DNA from: AP-15 sp035538335
GTDB lineage: Bacteria > Pseudomonadota > Alphaproteobacteria > ATCC43930 > CGMCC-115725
Assembly (NCBI GenBank): GCA_035538335.1
Contig: DATLKN010000003.1
Coordinates: forward strand, 72,953 to 136,952
Direction: 5' to 3'
DNA: 64,000 bases
The position numbers and the translations under genes were made by a program. Positions 1 through 8,127 of the stretch are shown here, piece after piece. How positions within the stretch are numbered: position 1 is the first letter of the stretch; every line of letters starts with the position of its first letter. The notes beneath the pieces are model-generated. The model did not search any database. It was not told the DNA's origin and was given only the letters and a program-made list of their open reading frames with translations.

Positions 1-119
1 TCGTCGGCATCCTGTCGGCGTTCGCCGCGACCTGGATCGCCGACGCGATCTATCTCTTCGTCGCGCTCCTATGGCTCGTCCCCGACCGGCGCATCGAGCG
101 TGCCTTAAGGCGGCCTTAG
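1..119 (+). CDS. C-terminal end of a TMEM175/DUF1211-like membrane protein (5' truncated)
   Basis: Only the last 38 codons are inside the window; the frame is open from the first full codon to TAG at 117-119. The peptide has a hydrophobic helix (AIYLFVALLWLV) followed by a basic tail with VPDRRIER. A final helix followed by a W-x-VPDRRIE tail is, from memory, typical of bacterial TMEM175/DUF1211 potassium-channel-like proteins. Family assignment rests on this short tail only, so it could be another polytopic membrane protein. Confidence 0.45.
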   Translation, partial: VGILSAFAATWIADAIYLFVALLWLVPDRRIERALRRP

Positions 120-185
120 CGCCCGAAGCAGCGATGGTAGGGTGATCTCCCCGGCCCCGCGCCAGCGGAGCGAGGGACACAGTTC

Positions 186-581
186 CTACAACGCTTCAAT
201 GCCGGCGCGCGCGCAATCCTCGTCCTGCTGCGAGGTGCCGCCGCCGACGCCGCAGGCGCCTTCGACGACGCCGCCGCGCAGGATCGGCACCGCGCCCTGC
301 CCCATGATCATGTGGCCGCCCTCGGCGGCAGCGATGCCGCGCGGCGTCGGCTGGTCGGCGCGCGGCGTCAATTCGCCGCTCGCCCGGCCGAAGGCGGCCG
401 AGGCGACGGCCTTGCCCTGGCTGCCGTAGACGCTCGCCCAGATCGCGCCGTCCATGCGCTGCAAGGCTACCAGCCGGCCGCCGGCATCGCACACCGCCGC
501 GCTTATTCGGATGTTCAGCTCCTCGGCCTTCTTGATGGCGCCGCGAACGATGCGGTTGGCTTCCTCCAGCGTCAGTCCCAT
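186..581 (-). CDS. GlcG/HbpS-family protein (cytosolic paralogue)
   Basis: The 131-residue protein covers one complete GlcG/HbpS domain (PF03928): N-terminal helix LTLEEANRIVRGAIKKAEE, the strand with VCDAGGRLVALQRMDGA, and the C-terminal glycine-rich GACGVGGGTSQQDEDCA segment. Family members bind haem or are encoded beside glycolate oxidase genes; the biochemical role is mostly unknown. There is no signal peptide, unlike the second copy at 48504-48983. GAGAGGG lies just upstream of the ATG at 581. The gene is divergent from the thioesterase gene at 668. Family is clear, function is not. Confidence 0.82.
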   Translation of the reverse strand: MGLTLEEANRIVRGAIKKAEELNIRISAAVCDAGGRLVALQRMDGAIWASVYGSQGKAVASAAFGRASGELTPRADQPTPRGIAAAEGGHMIMGQGAVPILRGGVVEGACGVGGGTSQQDEDCARAGIEAL

Positions 582-667
582 GACCCTCTCCTCTGCGCGG
601 ATGATTGATGCCCGCGGCAGAGCCTATTACAACCCGCGCCATCGTGCACCGAGACTTGGGCGAACCC

Positions 668-1507
668 ATGGGCGAATGGATCGAGACCTACCGCGGCATC
701 GTCTCGCCGTGGGAATGCGACGTCACCGAACACTTCACTGTCGCCTATTATTTCGACCGCCTGGCCGACGCGGCGGCGCTTGCCGCCAAGGCGTTCGGCC
801 TCGTGGAGCCGGCGCGTGGCCCGGTGCGGCTCGATCTGCGCTTCGTGCGCGAGTTGCGCGCCGGCGCCAGCTTTCACATCGAGAGCGCGCCACTCGAGAT
901 CGTCGCCGACGGGGTTCGCCTCGCGCACCGCTTCGTCGACTCGGCGAGCGGCGAGAGCGTCACCTGGGTCGAGCAGAAGTTGGCGCTCCCCGCGCTGCCG
1001 GCGGAATTGCGCGGCAACATCGATCGCCGCCTCGTCGCCTGGGAAGGACCGCCGATCGAAGCGCGCCCGGAGCCGGCGAACCACACCGGCTTCTTTCCGA
1101 CGGCGCGGGACCGGGTGAGGCCCGCCGACCTCGACGAGAACGGGCAGCTGTCGCTCGCCGGCTTCGTGCACCGGTTCACGGCGGCGTGCATCCAGGCACA
1201 GGCGGCGATCGGCATCACCGCCGAATACATGGAGGAAGAGCGCCGCGGCTATTCGACCTTCGAGCTGAAGCTCGCGATTGACAAGGCGCCGCGGTTGGGC
1301 GATGCGGTGTTGGTCGAGACTGGGATTCTACATCTGGGAAATTCGTCGGTGCGTTTTCTGCACCGGATGATCGAACCCGACGGGAGCAAGGAATTGGCCC
1401 GCCTCGGGCAGTTTGGCGTGCAGCTCGACCTCGATGCGCGCCGGCCGGCACCGCTGCCGCTGGCATTCAAGGAGCGCGCGCAGGCGCTGATGGTGACGGG
1501 ATCTTAG
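668..1507 (+). CDS. Double-hotdog acyl-CoA thioesterase-like protein
   Basis: The product is 279 residues from ATG 668; an in-frame ATG at 605 would add 21 residues, but the hotdog-like sequence starts right after 668 (WIETYRGIVSPWECDVTEH). The protein reads as two successive hotdog units: one around residues 8-115 with the conserved DVTEHFTVAYYFDRLADAA helix, and one around residues 150-255 with DENGQLSLAGFVHRF. This layout fits 4-hydroxybenzoyl-CoA-type or acyl-ACP thioesterases. Substrate cannot be inferred. The secreted-protein gene begins 9 bp downstream, so the two may be cotranscribed. Confidence 0.7.
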   Translation: MGEWIETYRGIVSPWECDVTEHFTVAYYFDRLADAAALAAKAFGLVEPARGPVRLDLRFVRELRAGASFHIESAPLEIVADGVRLAHRFVDSASGESVTWVEQKLALPALPAELRGNIDRRLVAWEGPPIEARPEPANHTGFFPTARDRVRPADLDENGQLSLAGFVHRFTAACIQAQAAIGITAEYMEEERRGYSTFELKLAIDKAPRLGDAVLVETGILHLGNSSVRFLHRMIEPDGSKELARLGQFGVQLDLDARRPAPLPLAFKERAQALMVTGS

Positions 1508-1516
1508 GAGGAACCG

Positions 1517-1966
1517 ATGAAACGGATCTGCTCGTGCCGGCTCGGACTGGCGGCTCTCCTCCTCGCGCTGAGCGGCACCGGCAGCGGCGCGGCTGCGCAG
1601 GGAGGGTTCTCGCAGGCGAGCCTCAGCGGCCACTATGCCGGTATCTTCTCGGGCCGGGTGCCGCGCGGCAGCGGTTCACTACCGATCGTCGGTACCGGGA
1701 TCTTCATCGCCGACGGCAAAGGTCATTTGCGCGGCCGCGAGTCCTACACGCTCGGCATGACGACCTGTGAGGCAACGATCAGCGGCACCTACAAGGTCGG
1801 GCCCGACGGCCGCGGCACCGATGCCGTGACTTTCACCACGCTCGGTAAGGGCTGCGCCAGCGGCAGCTTCACGCAGAGCTTTGTGATTGCCCGCCACGGT
1901 GCGCTCGTGCTGCTCGCCAACACAAACGGTCAGCAGATCGAGGAGCGGTGGCACCTACAAAGGTAG
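1517..1966 (+). CDS. Secreted protein of unknown function
   Basis: This 149-residue protein starts at ATG 1517 with a strong AGGAGG ribosome-binding site about 6 bp upstream. Residues 1-28 form a classical Sec signal peptide: basic start MKRICSCR, hydrophobic core LAALLLALSG, cleavage near AAAQ-GG. The mature part is rich in Gly, Ser and Thr and in predicted beta strands (SLSGHYAGIFSG, GTGIFIADGKGHL). It contains two cysteines (TTCEA, KGCAS) that could form a disulphide. It looks like a small periplasmic beta-barrel protein. No family was recognised. It follows the thioesterase gene closely. Confidence 0.65.
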   Translation: MKRICSCRLGLAALLLALSGTGSGAAAQGGFSQASLSGHYAGIFSGRVPRGSGSLPIVGTGIFIADGKGHLRGRESYTLGMTTCEATISGTYKVGPDGRGTDAVTFTTLGKGCASGSFTQSFVIARHGALVLLANTNGQQIEERWHLQR

Positions 1967-1983
1967 CCGGCTGCCGATCTCAT

Positions 1984-2072
1984 CCTTGTCGTCCCGGCGG
2001 AAGCCTGGCCGAAGCCGAGACCCATGGCGGCCCTCGATGCCGGCTTGCGCCGGCATGACGAGGAAGGACCGA
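1984..2072 (+). repeat. Intergenic palindromic repeat, family A
   Basis: The segment between the secreted-protein gene and the amidase gene begins with CTTGTCGTCCCGGCGGAAG and ends with CCGGCTTGCGCCGG followed by CATGACGAGGAAGG. It contains nested inverted repeats and no ORF. Related copies are at 28292-28361, 37425-37502 and 46512-46622. It lies between convergent genes, the usual place for such elements. Confidence 0.6.
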
Positions 2073-2091
2073 ACGGCCGACGATCTGCAAG

Positions 2092-4419
2092 CTACAGCGG
2101 CCCGAAGGCAGGCGGCGCGATGCGGCGGCGGGAAGCCGCCTCGTAGGAAGCGGCGATCTCAAGCGCGACATCCTCGCGGCCCGGCTCGGCGCGGAAGACG
2201 AGCGAGAACGGCAGCCCCGGCCCGGCAATCGTCGTCGGCACGTCGGAGGGCGCCGGCACATAGCGCCGCCGGTCCTCGCTCAGCTTGAAAACGGGATCAT
2301 AGACGGTGCGCACATAACCCGCCGGGACGAGGATCTCGGTCAGTCCGGCATTTGGGCCGTAGAAGGTTTCGAGGCGCAGGTTGGAAGGCCCCGCGAGCGG
2401 GTCGTGGGCGCCGCCGATCTTCCCCGGCGGCAATGGCGTGTGCAACCGCACCAGCGCGTCGAGGCGGTTCTCCAGCATCACCATCATGTCGAGCCGGCGT
2501 AAGAGCTCGCGCAGCATGATGCGCTCGTCGACGCCCTGCCGGCCGCCCAACGGATTGCGCGGGTCGGCGACCTCCTCCCAGTTGCGGAAGCCGGCGCGGC
2601 CGTCGTCGCCCCAGAATTTCGAGCGCCGGTTCAGCTCGGCGAAATCGACGAGGCTCTCGCGGAAGCCCAGCGCCTCCCAGTCGGCGGCGCGCCGCGCCAG
2701 GTATTGCGGCACATGAAAGCGGAAGGCCATCGCCAGCTCCTGGCTCTGGATCGTCGCGATGTCGAGGTTTGCCGGCGGCGCGATGCGGCCTTCGGCCAAG
2801 AGCACGCAATGGTCGATCGGCAGGAGATCGCCGCTGCCGAACACCTTGCCCGGCGCGAATTCTGTCGGCTGGATCGCCGCAGCGAATTCCTTGAACAGGG
2901 GCTCGCCGTCGGGCCCCAGACGGAACAGCAGATCCGGCATGAAGACCGGCACGAGGCGGGCGAGCGCGCGGCGGAAATCGGGGCTCATCTGCTCGATCTC
3001 GGGGTCGGCCGGCCACAGCGGGTCGGCGGATTCGACGAGGGTCGCGCCGAGCCGGCGGCCCAGTACTTCCTTGATCTCCGCCGCCGCCGCGTAGCAGATC
3101 GCCTGCGTCGATTTCTCGCCGGGGTGCACCAGCATCGACTCGCGCACGATGCCGATGCGCCTGCCCTCGAGAGCGCCGGGCCGGCCCGAGGCGCGGGCGT
3201 GGTGGGCGTACCCTTCGGCGAGCACCGAGGAGCGCGGCACCGCGGTATAGGGGTCGCGCGGGTCGTAATAGCCGCGCTCCCCATTGCGCAGCGCGTCGAG
3301 GATCTTCGCGGCGTCTACGAGGGTGCGGGCGAGAATGCCGGTGCGGTCGCAATAGATGTCGGCGCCGATGGCGCCGCCGTTGAAACTCAGCATCGCCTTG
3401 TGCGGCAGGATCAAGGCGACGGCATTGTGGTTGGCAGGGCCGCGGCAGGAGGCGCGCGTCTCCTCGCCGAGGCTCGCCATGACGAGATTGGCCGAGACCG
3501 AAGCGCCCGAGCCCGATGACGAACCGAGCGAAGCGGCGCGCGTCGTGTCGTAGGGATTCGCCGGGTTGCCGGCCCAGCTGCTGCGCTGATAGCCGAGCGT
3601 CGAAGGCAGGATTTTTTCCGGCCGGTGCCGGCCGCCCGGATTGCCGGCGCGGCCGTTGTATTCCGTGTTGACGGCCTTGGCGAAGATGATCGCGCCCTTG
3701 CTGCGCAATTCCTCGACGAGCACGTGGTCCTTCGCCGGGAAATCGATGTCGTAGGCGGCGTCGCCCCCGGCCGTCGTGCGCATGTCCTTGGTGTCGAACG
3801 GGTCCTTGAACGAGAAGACGACGCCATACATCGGCATCTCGTCCAAGGGCGGGTTGCGGCCATAGCGGGCGTCGAGCTCGGCGGCGCGTTCGAGCGCGTC
3901 GGGCAGCCGGCGGAAATGCTCGCAGACGGGCGGCGCGCCGGGCGGCAGGGCGCCGAGGTCCGGATGCCGGTCGAACTCGCCCTTGCAGGTGACCGAGCGC
4001 TCGCCGCGGATGTTGAGCGTCGCGAGCGCGTTCAACTGCCCGGCCTCGAGCTTCCCCGCGATCATGCCGTATTGCTGACAAACCTCGGAGTCGGAGGCCG
4101 TTTTCTCCATGCGGCCCCATTCGAGAGGCGGCCCCTCATATTTGTCGAGATCGGGGAAAATCGCAGCGGCCGCCACTGTCTCGGCCGGAAAGGCGAGCGG
4201 CGCGCCTGCGCGCACCGTCCCCGGCGGCGCCTCGACGGGCTCGCCGTCGGGCGTGACGAGCAGGCTCGCGACGCCGTTATAGGCGCGCACGCGGTCGAGA
4301 TAGAGGCGCACCACGTCGAGGCAGGTGGTTTCGCCCGCGCGGATTGCCGCATGCAGTTGCGCGATCGTCGCCTCTTCGAGACGGAACCGGCCTCTTCCTT
4401 CGCCGTTTTCCTGCGCCAT
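2092..4419 (-). CDS. Amidase-signature family hydrolase, unusually long (775 aa)
   Basis: Amidase-signature enzymes cleave C-N bonds with a Ser-cisSer-Lys triad. All three elements are present: Lys205 in VVFSFKDPFDTKDM, the Gly/Ser-rich loop GSSSGSGASVSANL with Ser300, and a candidate nucleophile Ser324 in EETRASCRGPAN. The 24-residue spacing between the two serines matches the family. The nucleophile context (TRASCR) departs from the usual TGGSIR. The protein is about 250 residues longer than typical members (450-550 aa), with a roughly 130-residue N-terminal region before the core and a long C-terminal extension. It is divergent from livGFHMK, which suggests, but does not prove, that the transporter brings in its amide substrate. 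Confidence 0.85.
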   Translation of the reverse strand: MAQENGEGRGRFRLEEATIAQLHAAIRAGETTCLDVVRLYLDRVRAYNGVASLLVTPDGEPVEAPPGTVRAGAPLAFPAETVAAAAIFPDLDKYEGPPLEWGRMEKTASDSEVCQQYGMIAGKLEAGQLNALATLNIRGERSVTCKGEFDRHPDLGALPPGAPPVCEHFRRLPDALERAAELDARYGRNPPLDEMPMYGVVFSFKDPFDTKDMRTTAGGDAAYDIDFPAKDHVLVEELRSKGAIIFAKAVNTEYNGRAGNPGGRHRPEKILPSTLGYQRSSWAGNPANPYDTTRAASLGSSSGSGASVSANLVMASLGEETRASCRGPANHNAVALILPHKAMLSFNGGAIGADIYCDRTGILARTLVDAAKILDALRNGERGYYDPRDPYTAVPRSSVLAEGYAHHARASGRPGALEGRRIGIVRESMLVHPGEKSTQAICYAAAAEIKEVLGRRLGATLVESADPLWPADPEIEQMSPDFRRALARLVPVFMPDLLFRLGPDGEPLFKEFAAAIQPTEFAPGKVFGSGDLLPIDHCVLLAEGRIAPPANLDIATIQSQELAMAFRFHVPQYLARRAADWEALGFRESLVDFAELNRRSKFWGDDGRAGFRNWEEVADPRNPLGGRQGVDERIMLRELLRRLDMMVMLENRLDALVRLHTPLPPGKIGGAHDPLAGPSNLRLETFYGPNAGLTEILVPAGYVRTVYDPVFKLSEDRRRYVPAPSDVPTTIAGPGLPFSLVFRAEPGREDVALEIAASYEAASRRRIAPPAFGPL

Positions 4420-4547
4420 CGCGCGCTCCCTTCGATCGCGCGGCCGTGAAGACCGGGCGCGCGCTGCCGGCTTGACAAGGGGCTCCCCAGGCCGGCAGGT
4501 TCGCCGCCGATAATAGGAACAGGGCGTCCGGGGAGGATAGTGGTGTC

Positions 4548-5360
4548 GTGGCAGAGATTGCCGAGGTGCCGCGCGTGACGGGCGAGCCGTTGCTCGAGGT
4601 GCGCGAGGTCGCGCTCAGCTTCGGCGGCATTGTCGCCCTCGACGGCGTCTCCTTCGCGCTCGAGGAAGGCAAGATCCTCGGCCTCATCGGCCCAAACGGC
4701 GCCGGCAAGACAACGCTCTTCAACTGCCTTTCCCGGATCTACACGCCGAACCGCGGCGACATCCTGTTCGCCGGTCATTCGCTGTTGTCCCGCCCGCCGC
4801 ACCGCATCGCCGAATTGGGCATCGCCCGCACCTTTCAGAACCTCGCGCTGTTCACTCAGCAATCGGTGCTCGACAACGTCCGCATCGGCGGTCACACGAG
4901 GAGCCGCGGCGACTATGTGAGCGACGTGCTGCGCCTGCCCTCGGTCAGGCGCCAGGAGCGAGCGCTGTCGGACGCGGCCTGGGCGCTGCTCGAACTGCTC
5001 GAGCTCGAAGAGCTGGCGTACCAGATCCCGGAAGGGATGCCGCTCGGCACCAAGAAGCGGGTTGAATTGGCGCGTGCACTCGCCGCGCAGCCTAAGCTCC
5101 TGCTGCTCGACGAGCCGGCCGGCGGCCTCAACCACGAGGAGGTCGCCGATCTCGGCGCCCTGATCCGCCGCATCCGCGACACGCAGCGCGTCACGGTGCT
5201 GCTCGTCGAGCATCACATGGGGCTCGTGATGTCGGTGTCCGACACGGTCGTCGCCCTCGATTTCGGCCGCAAGATCGCCGAGGGCACGCCGGCCGAGGTG
5301 CAGGAGGACGATGCGGTGATCCGCGCCTATCTCGGCAAGTCGAAGGACCATCGGCAATGA
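4548..5360 (+). CDS. livG: Branched-chain amino acid-type ABC transporter ATP-binding protein LivG
   Basis: LivG is one of two cytoplasmic ATPases that power a HAAT-family importer. Walker A GPNGAGKTT is at residues 48-56, the Q-loop follows, the signature is the LivG-type variant LGTKKRVELARAL, Walker B is LLLLDEPAGG, and the switch histidine is in LLVEHHMG. Length (270 aa) is normal. The GTG at 4548 is preceded by GGGGAGGA at about 9 bp; an in-frame GTG at 4575 is less well placed. It opens the livG-livF-livH-livM-livK operon and overlaps livF by 4 bp. TTGACA at 4472 could belong to its promoter, but no good -10 box is seen. Confidence 0.93.
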   Translation: MAEIAEVPRVTGEPLLEVREVALSFGGIVALDGVSFALEEGKILGLIGPNGAGKTTLFNCLSRIYTPNRGDILFAGHSLLSRPPHRIAELGIARTFQNLALFTQQSVLDNVRIGGHTRSRGDYVSDVLRLPSVRRQERALSDAAWALLELLELEELAYQIPEGMPLGTKKRVELARALAAQPKLLLLDEPAGGLNHEEVADLGALIRRIRDTQRVTVLLVEHHMGLVMSVSDTVVALDFGRKIAEGTPAEVQEDDAVIRAYLGKSKDHRQ

Positions 5361-6064
5361 TGGTCGAGGTCAAGGGCCTTTATGCCTATTACGGGCAGAG
5401 CGAGGCGCTGCACGGCATCGATTTCGGGCTCGACGAGGGCGGCATCGTCACGCTGCTCGGCGCGAACGGAGCCGGCAAGACGACGACCTTGCGCGCGCTG
5501 TGCGGCATGATCAGGACGAAGGGCGAGATCCGCTTCGACGGGAAGCCGATCACGGGCCGCGCCACCGAGGACATCGTGCGGCTCGGCATCGCGCACGTGC
5601 CGGAGGGGCGCGGCACCTTCGTGCGCATGTCGGTCGAGGAGAACCTGCAGCTCGGCGCGATGAGTCGGCGCGACCGCGCCGGTATCGTGCGCGACCTCGA
5701 ACTGGTCTACGCCCATTTCCCGCGCCTCAAGGAGCGGCGCCGCCAGCAAGCCGGGACCCTTTCGGGCGGCGAGCAGCAGATGCTCGCGGTCGGCCGCGCG
5801 CTGATGCTGCGGCCGCGGCTGATGCTGCTCGACGAGCCGTCCTTCGGCCTCGCCCCGCGCATCGTCGAAGAGCTGTTCGCGATGCTGCGGCAGGTCAACC
5901 GGGAAGCGGGGGTCGCGATGCTGATCGTCGAGCAGAACGCGACGCTCGCGCTCGAACTCGCCGAGCGCGCCTATCTGATCGAAACCGGCCGCATCGTCAT
6001 GCACGGGCCCTCCGCAACCGTCGGCGCCGACGAGACCGTGCGCCGCGCCTATCTGGGGTACTAG
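5357..6064 (+). CDS. livF: Branched-chain amino acid-type ABC transporter ATP-binding protein LivF
   Basis: Second ATPase of the importer, 235 aa. Walker A GANGAGKTT lies near residue 36, the signature is LSGGEQQMLAVGRAL, Walker B is LMLLDEPSFGLAP, and the switch histidine is replaced by Gln in IVEQNA, as is normal for LivF. The ATG overlaps the livG stop as ATGA. A family B palindrome (6085-6158) separates it from livH, the only gap in an otherwise tight operon. Confidence 0.94.
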   Translation: MMVEVKGLYAYYGQSEALHGIDFGLDEGGIVTLLGANGAGKTTTLRALCGMIRTKGEIRFDGKPITGRATEDIVRLGIAHVPEGRGTFVRMSVEENLQLGAMSRRDRAGIVRDLELVYAHFPRLKERRRQQAGTLSGGEQQMLAVGRALMLRPRLMLLDEPSFGLAPRIVEELFAMLRQVNREAGVAMLIVEQNATLALELAERAYLIETGRIVMHGPSATVGADETVRRAYLGY

Positions 6065-6084
6065 CGGATGACCTGTCGCCCATG

Positions 6085-6158
6085 GCCCCTCACCCCGACC
6101 CTCTCCCCGCATGCGGGGAGAGGGAGGGACCCGCAAAGCGGGAGGGTGAGGGGCAACA
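6085..6158 (+). repeat. Palindromic repeat, family B, inside the liv operon
   Basis: The core 6099-6124 is a perfect 26-bp palindrome (left arm CCCTCTCCCCGCA). It is enclosed by longer arms, CCCCTCACCC on the left and GGGTGAGGGG on the right. It sits between livF and livH and would form a strong hairpin in the transcript, so it could affect expression of the two halves of the operon. Other family B copies are at 17083, 29250, 32738, 50100 and inside mtaB and queG. Confidence 0.8.
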
Positions 6159-6186
6159 AGCGGCTCGCAGCAGGATAATCAGAGTC

Positions 6187-7065
6187 ATGCAACTCCTGCT
6201 GCAGCAGATAATGGCCGGCCTCGCCAACGGCGCCATCTATGCGCTGGTGGCGCTCGCCGTGGTGATGATCTACCAGGCAATCGACCATCTCAACTTCGCG
6301 CAGGGCGAGATGGCGACCTTCTCGAGCTTTCTCGCCTGGCAGCTGATCGCCTGGGGACTGCCGTATTGGGCGGCCTTTTTCACGGCAGTGATCCTCTCCT
6401 TCGCCGCCGGCGTCGCGATCGAGCGCGTCCTATTCCGGCCGCTGCACCACGCCCCGATTCTCGCCAGCCTCGTCGGTTTCATCGCGCTCTTCAGCATCCT
6501 GAACAGCGGCGACGGCTATCTGTGGAATTACACGATCAAGACCTTCCCGACGCCCTTCGGCACCAGGCCGCTGTTCGGCAGCGCGCTGATCGACACGCAT
6601 GAAGCCGGCATGATCGGCGTTACCGTGCTGTTGCTCGCGCTTCTCTACCTCTTCTTTCGCCGCACGCGGCTCGGGCTCGCGATGCGCGCGGCGGCCGCGA
6701 ATCCCGATTCGGCGCGGCTCGTCGGCATCCGGGTCGGCTGGATGACAGCGCTCGGCTGGGGCATGGCGGCAGCGATCGGCGCGGTCGCCGGCATGCTGAT
6801 CGCGCCGGTCGTGTTTCTCGAGCCGAACATGATGCTGGGCGCCCTGCTCTACGGCTTCGCCGGCGCCGTGCTCGGCGGCTTGTCGAGCCCGGGCGGCGCC
6901 GTACTCGGCGGCTTCGCGGTCGGCATCATCGAGAACCTGGCAGCCACCTACATTCCCTATGTCGGGCGCGACCTCAAGCTGACGATTGCTCTCATCGTCA
7001 TCGTCGCGGTGCTGATGGTGCGGCCCGCCGGCCTGTTCGGCCGCAGCGCGGTGAGCCGGGTATGA
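6187..7065 (+). CDS. livH: Branched-chain amino acid-type ABC transporter permease LivH
   Basis: First inner-membrane permease subunit. From ATG 6187 the product is 292 aa and starts with the typical LivH N-terminus MQLLLQQIMAGLANGAIYAL and the conserved LNFAQGEMATF. About eight hydrophobic segments are visible. The permease/ATPase contact region is around RAAAANPDSARLVGI. The frame is open well upstream of 6187, but that part overlaps livF and the repeat and is not LivH-like. The stop overlaps the start of livM. Confidence 0.93.
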   Translation: MQLLLQQIMAGLANGAIYALVALAVVMIYQAIDHLNFAQGEMATFSSFLAWQLIAWGLPYWAAFFTAVILSFAAGVAIERVLFRPLHHAPILASLVGFIALFSILNSGDGYLWNYTIKTFPTPFGTRPLFGSALIDTHEAGMIGVTVLLLALLYLFFRRTRLGLAMRAAAANPDSARLVGIRVGWMTALGWGMAAAIGAVAGMLIAPVVFLEPNMMLGALLYGFAGAVLGGLSSPGGAVLGGFAVGIIENLAATYIPYVGRDLKLTIALIVIVAVLMVRPAGLFGRSAVSRV

Positions 7066-8096
7066 CGACGCAGCCGCAGGAGGCCGTACCGCTCGCCCCG
7101 GCGCAGACTCGCGGCGGACCGGCGGCATGGCCGGCGCTCCGCCACTGGGTAATGATCGGCGCCATCGCAATCGCGCTGGTGCTGCCCTTCGTCTTTCACG
7201 GGTTCGTCGTCTTCCAGCTGACCCTGGTCATGATCTACGGGCTGGCGATACTCGGCCTCAACCTGTTGACCGGGTTCAACGGCCAATTCTCGCTCGGGCA
7301 CGGCGCCTTCTACGGGCTCGGGGCCTATGTCACGGCGATCCTGATGCAGCGCTGGGGTGTCGCCTATTACTGGACCTTGCCGGCGGCCGGCGGCGTCTGC
7401 TTCCTCGTCGGCTTTCTATTCGGCCTGCCGGCATTGCGCCTGCAAGGCCTCTACCTCGCGCTCGCCACCTTCGCGCTCGCTGTCGCGCTGCCGCAGCTGT
7501 TGAAATTCCACGGCCTCGAACACTGGACCGGCGGCGTGCAAGGCATCGTCGTCGATCAGCCCGACCCGCCCTCCTTCCTGCCGATCGACGCCGACCAGTG
7601 GCTCTACTACTTCACGCTGGCGGTGGTCCTGATCCTCTTCGCCGGCGCCGCCAACCTGGTGCGGAGCCGCACCGGGCGCGCCATCATGGCGATCCGCGAC
7701 CATCCGATCGCGGCAAGCGCGATGGGCATCAACGCGCCCTTGTACAAGACGCTGACCTTCGGCGTCAGCGCGCTTTATACCGGGATCGCCGGTGCGCTCG
7801 GCGCCATCGCGGTGCAGTTCGTCGCACCGGACAGCTTCAATTTCCTGCTGTCGATCTCATTCCTCGTGGGGCTGATCATCGGCGGCATGGGATCGTTGCC
7901 GGGCTGCCTCTTCGGCGGCCTCTTCGTGCTCTACGTGCCGAACATCGCCGAGAGCGTCTCACGGGGATTGGCGGGCGCCGTCTATGGCGTCATCATGCTG
8001 CTTGTCATTTTCGTGATGCCGTCGGGAGCGGCGGGTTTCACCCGGCTCGTCATTGCGCGGCTGTCGCGATCACGCAATCGTCAACCGCCGGCATAG
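7062..8096 (+). CDS. livM: Branched-chain amino acid-type ABC transporter permease LivM
   Basis: Second permease subunit, 344 aa. After a hydrophilic N-terminus of about 30 residues it shows the LivM core GLAILGLNLLTGFNGQFSLGHGAFYGLGAY and the ATPase-contact motif RDHPIAASAMGIN. Several transmembrane helices follow, with FLVGLIIGGMGSLPG near the C-terminus. ATG 7062 overlaps the livH stop by 4 bp. The binding-protein gene starts 31 bp downstream. Confidence 0.93.
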   Translation: MTTQPQEAVPLAPAQTRGGPAAWPALRHWVMIGAIAIALVLPFVFHGFVVFQLTLVMIYGLAILGLNLLTGFNGQFSLGHGAFYGLGAYVTAILMQRWGVAYYWTLPAAGGVCFLVGFLFGLPALRLQGLYLALATFALAVALPQLLKFHGLEHWTGGVQGIVVDQPDPPSFLPIDADQWLYYFTLAVVLILFAGAANLVRSRTGRAIMAIRDHPIAASAMGINAPLYKTLTFGVSALYTGIAGALGAIAVQFVAPDSFNFLLSISFLVGLIIGGMGSLPGCLFGGLFVLYVPNIAESVSRGLAGAVYGVIMLLVIFVMPSGAAGFTRLVIARLSRSRNRQPPA

Positions 8097-8127
8097 GCTA
8101 GAGCCGGGCTCTCCAGGGAGGTCACCC

